Assembly: GCA_000310025.1 (NCBI GenBank)
Contig: FN649756.1
Span: 70,421 to 134,420, forward strand
DNA length: 64,000 nucleotides
Reading direction: 5' to 3'
From: Ectocarpus siliculosus
Lineage: Eukaryota > Sar > Phaeophyceae > Ectocarpales > Ectocarpaceae
Shown here: in pieces, positions 24,822 to 35,100 of the stretch
Layout: every line of letters begins with the position of its first letter
How positions within the stretch are numbered: the stretch's first letter is position 1
Program-made: the position numbers and the translations under genes
Notes under the pieces: generated by a model
Told to the model about the DNA's origin: nothing
The model's database searches: none
The model's input: only the letters and a program-made list of their open reading frames with translations

Positions 24822-25159
24822 AGAGACGTTATTGGGTTGCGTGTCTCGGCGCGTACCGTGATGTGGTGTGTGGGATCATGTTTGGCCATGGATTTATGGC
24901 AGTGGTTTGAGATTTTTCTCTGCCTGGTTGTTGTATGTAGGCTCTATTGGCTTACTATTTTGTCTTTCTTGTCATGGTCGTTGTAGTATATATGGTAGTG
25001 TTTGGGCGTATGATTCCATCATCAAAGACAAGCACGAATCAAGAGGTTGAGACTGCAGCGGAGCCCTCGTAGATACTGTATGCATGTGGGTTGTGCTTGC
25101 GTCAACACCACGTTTTCCGTGAAAAAATTCCGTCTTCTCTTCCGAGGGGCGCGACGTTG

Positions 25160-25191
25160 GATTGAGGGATTGAGGGATTGAGGGATTGAGG
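25160..25191. repeat. (ATTGAGGG)n octamer repeat
   Basis: Four consecutive units of ATTGAGGG just upstream of the TGTC array. Confidence 0.9.
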
Positions 25192-25216
25192 CTTCAACAC
25201 AACCTGTCGGCCTGCC

Positions 25217-25264
25217 TATCTGTCTTTTTGTCTGTCTGTCTATCTATCTGTCTGCCTGTCTGTC

Positions 25265-25343
<79 letters not shown>

Positions 25344-25416
25344 ATCTGTCTGTTTGTCTCTTGTCTGTCTGTCTGTCTGTCTGTCTATCTGTCTGTCTGT
25401 CTGTCTGTCTGTCTGT
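25217..25416. repeat. (TGTC)n tetranucleotide microsatellite
   Basis: About 200 bp of TGTC units with scattered TATC, TGCC and CTCT variants. Expected to be highly polymorphic. Confidence 0.97.
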
Positions 25417-28169
25417 CGATCCATGGCCCGTCGGCAGGTGGTGAATATTAGCGTACACAGATAGAATAGTTGCACGCCGAAAAAAACGAAATACGATTTA
25501 CAGAACGCAACCACCGAACGCCTTGGAAATATCTTCGAACAGGGCGGCGGTGAAGAATGGTCTGGTGGATGCTAAACAGTTGCTGTCCGGACCGCAGCGC
25601 AGGGCGATCGGCTCGTTGGAGGGCCTGTCGACCAGCAACAACCTTTCGGTGGGTGTGCTCGTGAAAAACTCTCTCGCGTGACATGCATGATTTCGGCCGA
25701 CTGCACTACTTCTGTATCGTACGTAATTCCTCGCTTTTTTGTTATCCGAATAGACTGTGCCGAGCCAACTTCAGAATTGTTTTCAGTTTTGTCATGAGCA
25801 AAAGAGAACGAGCTGCCTGGTTCACTTTGTGCATGGAGCGAAGACCGTTTGGGCCTTCCACAGCTTAGGCTAATATCATTTTGGTGCGGAGTACGTACAA
25901 CCTACAGGGCAACCAGAACTAATCTGTCTGTTTGAAGAACGAATACTCACCTTCGACTTACATCGTGTACGGCACGGGCAGTGGAAAGTGTAAGCCGGGA
26001 AAGGACTGACAGAGCCAGACTGGCGTTGCGACAACCGAGATCATTCTCAAGCTCAAGTGCTGTTTGTCAACTTTGGTGTTGATGTCTCGCGATTTTACGC
26101 GCAGTCACCTTCCCGAATTCTGACCCCAGCCCAGGTACGTCGAACTAAAAGATACCTTCGATTTATTGGCGGATTTACGTTTCAGGTGACGGCCAGAGCA
26201 ACTGGCCTACCACTCAATAAGCAACCTCCACCTCGACAGAACCAACCAGCACAACGACAACGACAACGACAACGACAAGAGCAACGCGAGAAGGACTGGA
26301 AGTGACTAACATGACGTGACACGATCGGGCGGGTACTGTCCAGCAGCCAGCGAGAGGCACGGCGGCTTGGACCACAACATCCTTCCTTGCCTTTCCCATC
26401 TGACACCACCCATTCCTTCCGGAGACGAGTTTTTGTCGGCATTGGCGACCCCCCCCCCCCTTCAAGGAATCGCGTCAAGGGGCGAGAGGCGGCACATGCT
26501 GTCGACGAGGGCGTTGTTTAGGAAGATCTGGTCTTAGGAATCAGATGTGATGAATAGGTTGAGTTGGGCTTGGGACGTCTTTGCTTCGCGATTGCAGTGC
26601 ACGGTCGCACCTGTGGTTATGAAGTGCCTGCTTGTCGTGGAGACTCGATAAAATGACGTCGCAGACCGATGCGGTGCGTGGACATAGAGAACAAGGGCCG
26701 GCCGGGCCACGAGCGAGGTTTTGCTGCGTGTTTCGGGCGTCTGGGAACAGAGAAAACGTCCTGTGTGCATATTGATTTTTCGGGTACATAGCCCTGCGTG
26801 GTAGAGGGGTGGGGGCGTTTGGTGCAAAATCGGTGACGGCTGTGATGATAAACCTGCAGCGTGGAGCGTGATGACAGTGAACGATTTCCTGTGGTTCATT
26901 TCATGTTTGTAGTTTGCGTACGGGTGTGTCGAGCATAAGTACGTTTCGGATTGTTTTGTGACGTGCTCAAGGGTACCGACAATGGTCTTGCTGCGGAGCG
27001 CCGGCCGCGTGCTTGCGTGCGTGTTATTCGCGTGTTATTAGATGGCGAGGGAAGGCACTTCTGAATTTTTGTGACAAACGGCATACCGTCCCGTGGTGTT
27101 CCTCTTGGTACGGGTTGATGGTGTGTCGAGTGTGCTTCGGTGTCCGCTTGAACTCGTAACATATTGCAATTTTTTTCTATTGTTGTTCCTGAATCCACGA
27201 GTGGTCGACAACAGAAGCCAGAAGCTCACATTCGTTTTGTTCTTCGGGCTCGTGCGGGTGGCGTTGGGAAGCGGGCTTGTAGGACACCCCCATAGGACAC
27301 CCCCACAGTAATCTTCGAAGGCTGCGTCGTTTCGTTGTGACATCGATTGCACACTTGGTCACGGTTCGACGACTCTCCCGGCGATATGAATGATAAGGCT
27401 AGGATATCCAGCCTTGTCGCCGAGAAGACACTCGATTTTGCCTCGCCTAGCGGCAGAATACTGTAGTCTGCTGAAAGATCATATGCCGTTGAAACCGCCC
27501 AAGTGCCGGTCGAGGTGGCCTCCCTTCGCCGTGCCTTGCTTGTAACTGCACTTGGCTTGCAATTTGTTTACGAAGAAACCGCGAGGCGAGTCGAGAAAGT
27601 TCCTCCGCCTTCGTGAACCACGAAACGCCCAGTACCTCGAGGAGGACTTAGGCGGGCTCCGACCGCCTTTCGCCATTGCTCGTGAGTCGAGCCACTCTGC
27701 AATCGAACATCGACCAAGGTGCTCTCTCGACATGAATTGCTAGCCCGCGGACGCGAGTGGAACCTTGCCGCCCTTTGAACGCGCCCAAATCCAGGTGTCC
27801 TGACGTTGGGCTTATCTCCCCCCGACTTGGGTGCAACCACAGGACGTGACTGGCCAGCTCTCCCTACCCGGCGACTCTTCTATACCTCTTTTTGCTCGAT
27901 GAGAGTTGTAGTTGTTACACTTGCGGTCGAGGCTCAATTTCTTATCTCGTGGAAGGTACCACAGTCGAGCAATCATACTTGTAGGGTTAGTCGTTTCATA
28001 GAACTCCGTGAAGGATCCACGGCTGAAGTGTGCTTTTTGGTCGAATTTTCTTGTTCTTCGACAACGGCCCAGCCCCATTTCCTTAAACTAATACGTTTTT
28101 CTTACTTGCGGGCCGCAACTGTGCAGCTCCGGGGCCCCGAGACCCTGGTGGCTCATCAGTTTCTCGACG

Positions 28170-31100
28170 TCAAAACTCTCCCGCTTTTCGCATGCGGAAA
28201 GTTTCGTGGGGCGGTCGGATCGGCATTTGCGCCGGGGGGATCCGTTGGTAGCCACGCTGTGAGGTCAACTGGGAATCTCCGTCCTTCCCCTCCTCCCTGG
28301 GCTCCTCAAGAGGGTAAGACTTGTCCGCGTCGAAGCCACTCAAGTCTCCGCAGGCCACGAACGGCACGATGAGGTTGGCGGGGCCCAGCCTGAAAGGTTC
28401 ATCAAGGAGAGGGGGGGGGGGGGGCGTACTCTTTATGTTTTTCATACCTTAACGGTTGGACCATTGACCACGCGTCCCCCAAAGGACGGGGGGGGGGGGG
28501 GGGGGGGATCGAATCAACGAAGGNNNNNNNNNNNNNNNNNNNNNNNNNNNNNNNNNNNNNNNNNNNNNNNNNNNNNNNNNNNNNNNNNNNNNNNNNNNNN
28601 NNNNNNNNNNNNNNNNNNNNNNNNNNNNNNNNNNNNNGGGGGGGCGGGGGGGGGGGGGGGGGGGGGTACTCATAGTCGTGGATGCCGAAGTCGTTTGACC
28701 ATTGACCTCGCATCCCTACAAAGCCGGGACGGAGCACGCCGGGTTCTCACCGGACCAGGAGAGGGGGGAGGGGGGGGTGAAGTCAACAGGCTCTGGCGTC
28801 ACGCGCCGTACTTCGCGAGCGAAAGGAGACGGCATGGTCTTATAAGGCCATCGACTAAAAAGCCAGCCAATCATTACACATGGAAAACAAAGAGTCGGGA
28901 AAACGGTGGGGGGTTTCCAACATTTTCAGCTCCATACCGTACAGTACCAAGGAGCTACGCGAGGCTGCGTGTTGTGTTCGAATGTGCACGGGGATGAAGG
29001 GAGTACGTGTGCCGCGTCAACCTCCGCGAAAAATACGCTCGGAACTATGCATACGATATTCGAACCAAGGACGACCAGCACGGAACTTGAGCATTACCGG
29101 GCTGCCGCGATGGTTGTTAGCGCTCCTCTGCGCCTTCCCGCAGAGGTTAGAGGTCAAGTATGGGGACTACGTTCTCCCAGGACCGACCGTTGATGACATA
29201 ACCCTTCCAGTACATACACAAACACATGTGAGTATGTGAGTGCTCTCTCTCTCTCGAGGGGCTCCGCACTTGAACCCCCACCAGCATACCCCCCCCCCCC
29301 GACACATTCTTCAGATCGGATCTCGTACCCAGGTGTACCACAACAAAAGGGTCTACATAAATGAAAGGTAGTCTGGCAAGAAACACGGCAAGCACACGAG
29401 CATCTCTCTCACCGCTCGTTAGTGGCCGAATGAGCGTGGTCTAACAGCGGCGTGAGCATGGATGCCTCGAAGCCCTCTGGCGGGGCGTACACGCGGCACA
29501 CGACGAACGCCTCGATGGAGCTGCTGCGGCTACTGCGTGGCTTGGCGATAGTCACCCGCTCGAACAGCAGGCGCAGCTGGCTGTAGAGTAGGCTCGAGTC
29601 TCGCCCCCTGAAGATCTTGGCAACGAAGGTACCCCCAGGCGACAAGACATGAGCCGTGATGTTGAGGGCCGCTAGAAGGAGCTGTTCGACGGGAGAAAGA
29701 CGTGTGATGGATAGGACCGGGAGGTGTGGGTGAAGATTAGATTGGATTGATGTTGATCGATCGTTCATCACTTGGTGATCCACAATGTTCTCATCACAGG
29801 TGCCTGTCAAGGGAGCATCAGCATTCGAGGGATCGGGCGGAGGAGCACCAGGGTTGCAGACAAAACCTAGGATCTTTGTACACCCCACAACGACCCCCTC
29901 ACTGATGACACCAACAACAACGAGGCCAAGATTTACCTGCGCTTGTAGATACTCGTCGATATCGTGCAGGCCCGTCACGTCCGGCGCGCCGTCACACACC
30001 ACCAGCTCGGCCAGCCCTCCTCGGAAGTGGTCGATGATCGCCTCCGCAGTTTTTACAGAGGTGATGTCACCCTGCGGCACGACAAGCAACGCGGCGGAAT
30101 GTGTTGCAGTGAAACGGCACGGCGGTAATTGATACCGTATGACTGACTTTTTTCTGTGTTCTGTCGGCCAAAAATTAAATGAAGGAAACAAGAGCATCGC
30201 TACCTAGGGGAGTGTCGACGTACGTGGGGCTTGAAACCGTTTCAAAACAAAAAAATGGACACCGCTTGGCCGATGAGTTGGGTGCCGCTTCGCTCAGACA
30301 TACAAGGTGTGCGGAAAATTTGCGAGGCTCAACGTTATGCTACACCTTCTACACATTAACAGACCAGTCGCCTCGTCCGGCGTCTACCAAGCCGAGAACA
30401 CAAACAATCTGAATCGACCGCTCAGTGCGGTCAGAGTTTCTGAAAACAGTGCGTAACGCAAACAAGATCGGCATGTCCGCAGCAACTACAACAAGCGCGC
30501 AGACCAACTGCAACAACAACAGCTACCCCCCCCCCTTTACGCGGTACCACGAGTATGACCTGTCGTTGTCCTGCTGGCTCACGACCCACCTGGAGCTGCT
30601 TGACTCCCTCGATGGGCGCCATCCCCTGCAAATCCACCGCCACAATTCGAACCTCCTCTTCCTCTGTGTCCTTTACTCTTCCCTCGCTCCCTGCCCCTGT
30701 CTGCGTGTCCGCGCAATCTACCCCTGCTCGGTGATGTCGTCTGGGCCCCGCCTCCCCCCCATCCGGGCCAATGTCACCGCTCTCATCAGTGGCGCCAACA
30801 CCGCTGCCTGCGACAACTCCGGCGCCTTTGGCTTCTGGCCCTGCCGCGGAAGCTGCATCGAATTCGCCGTCGTCCGTTGCCACAGCAGTGGAGAGAGGCG
30901 CCCCTCTTGCGCCCCCGCTGCCGTCGCAATCATCGAGTTGAGCCTTGGCGTTCTCGCAGCCAGCAGCAGCGGGTGTGTCACGTTTGTCTCCCAAGAGCTT
31001 GCTGGCGAGCACCTGTTTCGTGGTTGGGGGGGGGGGCAACGACATCATGCAGCATGGTGGGGATGAGCGGAAGGGTGCTTTCGCTGTTTTTCTCTGTCGT

Positions 31101-31864
31101 CGTCAGTAACGTTCATGTCCCGACGCCGTGATGCTGGCGAACGGGAGGATGACAGTACCAACAACACGGTGTTGTATGTACATGCTGCCATCGGGCAGCA
31201 AGGTACTCAGACGTGCTTGGCAGTCAGGTCAGCTTTCGACCGCCACCAGTAGCAAGCAAAGTAGAGACACACATGACCCAGTACAATCATCGCTGCATCC
31301 TCTGTATGGAATGGGATGCGAGATAATCCAGGTGGCACCGCTGCACAGCATGCCATGGGGGCGCAGCAGCACAAGATTGGCCACAGCTCTAAATGTTGCA
31401 TTGATGGCATCCAGCAAAGACAGTGAATCCCTTGTCCTGCATCCGCGGGACCGGGCATGCTGGAGCAGTGCCTTGTGCGTCTGTCTCACTTGACTCCAGC
31501 TCCCAGGGGCCGCGCATAGATCGACGGCCTTGGTGACTCCTTCGAATAGCCCAAACTCCTCGTCAAGCTGTAACAACTTGAACGCGCTACGTGCTCGGAA
31601 GCCGACCTGCGAGAGACGACGCACGTCCCAGCCAAGAGCACGCCGTAAGTGTCTGATCCTGGGACAGCAACAAGGGGAGCACTGGTAGCAGTAGACAAAC
31701 CTAAGCATCGCACTGCCGGGCAAATCAGGTTCAAATTACAGCAGTACCAGTAGTTTCTACAAGCAACAGAGCTACAGCAGTACAGCATTAGGCTAGCACG
31801 ACTGCTTTACCTCCTTGGCCTTCCTGTAGAACATGTCCCGCTTATCCTTGCCGTTGCGCCCCAT
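28170..31864 (-). CDS. TRM7 (FTSJ1): tRNA 2'-O-ribose methyltransferase, FtsJ/TRM7 family, 6 exons
   Basis: Exons on the minus strand: 31864-31811, 31606-31490, 31012-30590, 30071-29937, 29681-29413, 28389-28170 (stop TGA). All phases match, giving 405 residues. The enzyme methylates the ribose of anticodon-loop nucleotides 32 and 34 of some tRNAs, using SAM and a partner WD protein (family knowledge). The start [18 protein letters not shown] is the classic TRM7 N-terminus. The SAM motif is [11 protein letters not shown]. All four K-D-K-E catalytic residues are visible: K in [11 protein letters not shown] in [12 protein letters not shown] in FVAKIFRG and E in SSIEAFVV. The C-terminal signature [14 protein letters not shown] and the PP.PPH tail match the eukaryotic cytosolic enzyme. 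A lineage-specific insertion of about 110 acidic/Gly/Ala residues sits between [11 protein letters not shown] and [10 protein letters not shown] in exon 3. The last intron holds an assembly gap. Transcribed divergently from IFT122. Confidence 0.96.
28481..28672. other. Assembly gap of 114 N flanked by poly-G, in a TRM7 intron
   Basis: N at 28524-28637 with G-rich tracts on both sides. It is bounded by similar but diverged sequences (a ..TTGACCATTGACC..CGCATCCC-like block on each side), so the gap may hide a tandem duplication. Confidence 0.85.
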
Positions 31865-32157
31865 GGCTTTTACGCAGTGTACTCGGTGCTCTCCTAGCTT
31901 CTTATAGGGTTAGTTAGGGCTACAGGGCGCAAGCTACACACAGCAGTCTCGAGTCTCGAGCAGTGGCCGCGTTCGAAATTCGGGAGAAATGCGGTGCAAC
32001 TTCGTTGGTAGATCGGGTGTTCCAGTCCGCGGCCAGCTTTTAGGTTCAGAAAAAAACGGTCCCGTCTCCACATCAAGCACCGGGAGAGACAAGAGACAGG
32101 CGCGGAGCGGGCCAAGGAGAGGACGGCCAGTGCAACCTGTGGTCCCAACACGGTGCC
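31865..32157. promoter_or_regulatory. Bidirectional promoter between TRM7 and IFT122
   Basis: Only 293 bp separate the TRM7 ATG (minus, 31864) from the IFT122 ATG (plus, 32158), so both promoters and 5' UTRs must lie here. I found no clear X-box (RFX) site for the ciliary gene. A duplicated GTCTCGA motif occurs near 31945-31960. Shared control is inference. Confidence 0.5.
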
Positions 32158-35100
32158 ATGAAGTCTGAGGTCAGCTGGTCAGATCAGGTATGTGGTTGCT
32201 GATTGTGCTATGTAGAATACAAACTCCTTCTTCGGTTCAAATACTGAAAGTGGGCGATCTATCTTTATATCTTTCCCCCTGGCGCGAGAGAGGTACAGCA
32301 GTATCCCGGATACGTTTGAGGCTTCTGGTACAGAGGGTCCAGGTTGAGAGAAGTGGGCAACGTAGAAGGATCAGTCGCTCGATATGAGATCAGGTAACAC
32401 AGCTGTTTCACGCAATCAAGTACGCTTCAAATAAAAACATCTACTGTATGACCAACCACCACATTCTCTTTTAGAATCGAGATGCAACTCCAGTACAGCA
32501 GTATCACTGTACCATTACAGTCCTCGTATTGAGGAGAGGTCTGCGGGATGTATATATGTCCCTCCCTCCAACTCGAGCAAACTCGCGCATGAATGCTGCA
32601 GGTTGTTATGTAGAGGGACTTTAGCATGTTCGTGATGTGTGCTTTGGTGGAGGTGGTCGGGTACAGGTCTTTTCGGCAGCTGTCACCATGAGCTGATCGC
32701 GCCGCCCCTGCTTGTACTTGCTCACTGGTCCGTAGGTGCCAGAGAGGGAAGACAAGCCCAAGAGCAACGCTATCAATGACTTGTGCTTCAGCCCGGACGG
32801 TTCTAAGCTGATCGTCGCGGTCGAAAGCCGGGTGCTTGTTTACGATGCCGCGGAGGGAGAGCTCGTCAACTCCTTGCGGGGTCACAAGGATACCGTGAGC
32901 GGATTTGACGTCATATTGCTTTCATTCCCCGGCATGTTGTGCGTGCGCATGTTCATGTTCCATCGGATTTAAAATTTCAGCTCTTAACCTCTGACGTGAT
33001 GGTAAGAGTATTCTGAGAGTCGTCCTCTGGCATAGGAAACAGTACATGGAAAGGTCCATACAATGTGCATGCAGCATCACCCTCCTTGTTCTTGTTTCGT
33101 TTGGTGGGCACGCACCGCCCTTGCGACATGGCAACAATCTACCTACGGCCAGGTTCTCACTGTCGACTACGCCAAGGACGGAAAGCACTTCGCCTCTGGA
33201 GGGGCCGACCACACGGTTATCATCTGGACTAGCAAGGCCGAGGGCGTCCTGAAGTACACACACAACGAGTCCATCATCCGCCTGGCCTATTCCCCTGGCA
33301 CGACAAAGCTGGCGTCGTGCACACAGTTCGACTTCGGCCTCTGGCGCCAAGAGCAGAAGTCCGTCGTCAAGCACAAGGTGCTTGCAAGATTAGAGGAGGG
33401 GGATTTCTTGGACCATCCATTAGCTCCCACCCACCGCTGAACACAGTAGCCGCCATCAGCCGAGGCTTTCGATGCAGAACCCCTCCACTTTGGAACCTAC
33501 ATAGCAGGTGCCATATTTTGCCTACTTGCATGTGCCAGGTTCACGCGAAGATTCTCTCCGCGGGTTGGAGTCCGGATGGGCTACACCTAGCTCTGGGGTT
33601 CTTTGACGGGAACGTGGGCATCAGGGACGTCAATGGTGTTGAGAAAGTCACCATCACCCGGTGCGTTACCACGAACATTCCGAGGCGTTTGGTGAATCAT
33701 GTCGTAGGGTTTCGCGCTGTGCTTGTTGTGATGCCCTGGTGTTTTTACCTGTGACTCAAATTTCCATCTGCCTTGTTCCTTCCATGATCAATATCTTCAC
33801 ATTGCCTCAAGCCTGATGGAATAAACTAGCCTCTACAGGGTCCCTGCAGTACAGTACATTGCCGTCTCCGGTCTGATCTGCCGCGCATGAATATTGGGTG
33901 GTGGGCGAACGAAGTAGCGACACCTCGGCGAGTTATTTGATCTACGGTAGCATGCATACTCTCCCCAAGGGGGCTTGAGTTTCTTGCATTGACAGTAAGC
34001 CCCGTAGCTCAAAATACTCCATATTTTTCGCGTTTTTATTACCTCCCCCCGCGTGGACACACGAGGTAGGGGCGCGCCGGTGTGGTGTTTGGCCTGGTGT
34101 CCTGCACAGGAAGACGGGGAGGTGCTCGCTTTGGGCTGCTGGGATCAGACGCTCAGCTTTTACTTGCTCTCAGGTGCGTGTCTGCAGCCGTAGAGAACAT
34201 GTTACCATTTCAGAGATGTTTCGCACCCAGATTCGAATCTGCACTATTTTACTGGTAGATGGTGTCTCATGCTGCTGAGGTTCTCTGCGTGACATATTTT
34301 CTTGATCCACCATTTTCGTATCCCTTTTTGACGCAAGCATAACTCTTCTCCCAGCCGAGTTTTTCCTCTTTGGGCGTCGGGTTCGAAGGGCGGGTAAACA
34401 TTCATCGGATGGCGTTGCGTGATGGGGGAGTTCTTGTTTTTCGTGGTACTTGTTGTACGCCTATGGAAGGCCAAAGAACAACATATAATGGCTGCCAACA
34501 GAGCCGAAGCAGATGAGGAAAGAGTAGAGTGCCAAGTGCATCGAAACCGTTTGGCGAGGTGTGACCTGGTTCTCGACCTGTGTGCAACCGATCATGCATT
34601 CTTCCTGCGAGAAAAGGGGAAGCATGAACGGCTGCAATGCACCTTTTCCGAGCTAGCGCTGCTAGGAGGAATCGCGCAACAGGAAAAAACCAACGCACGG
34701 TTTGCTTGCTATCCGTCAGGGGAGCAGCACACAAAGGACCGCAAGCTCGGGTTCAACCCCTGCAGCATATCGTACCTCAACGGAGGGAGCTACATCGCGA
34801 TCGGAGGGAGCAATCGCAAGGCTACCCTCTGCACTAAGGCACGTTCTTCGATGGTCGTGTTTTTGCGCTACCATACGACAGAGATCTGTTGTAGAGCATC
34901 GGTAGACCCTTGTTGTGCGGTTGGCGTTGCTGGTGCATATGATGAAACCCGAATCAAATACCACCCCCCTTTGGTTTTCTCGCTTCGTACATACGCCGGC
35001 AGGCCTAGGTTAGGGGGCGCTCGTTCAGCGACACTGGAGGATTTTGTTCTTATATACCTTCGCCGGCTGGAAAACGCTTCGAACCGCTGCCCGCCTACTA

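Larger units (their letters stand above)
24822..28169. other. Gene-poor stretch between mTERF and TRM7
   Basis: No homologous gene recognised. The stretch holds an octamer repeat at 25160-25191, a (TGTC)n array at 25217-25416 and a (CGACAA)n-like run near 26246-26279. One plus-strand open end at about 25520-25681 looks protein-like (see findings). A decayed retroelement is possible at 27,440-27,840, but no diagnostic motif is intact. Confidence 0.5.

Noticed and set aside
27440-27840. Possible remnant of a Copia-type RNase H (frame with SAERSYAVETAQ and SLRRALLVTALGL)
   Set aside because: The spacing is off by one residue from the usual E-Y-x-A ... L-R pattern, stops interrupt both sides, and no LTR or integrase motif was seen.
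29409-29412. TGA immediately after TRM7 exon 5 as the gene's stop
   Set aside because: The TGA is part of the donor GTGAGA. Splicing from 29413 to 28389 restores frame and adds the conserved [12 protein letters not shown]-terminus.
30425-31066. Plus-strand open frame of 213 codons
   Set aside because: Antisense shadow of TRM7 exon 3.
34376-34400. GGTTCGAA-type sequence resembling a tRNA B box
   Set aside because: No matching acceptor and anticodon stems could be formed around it.
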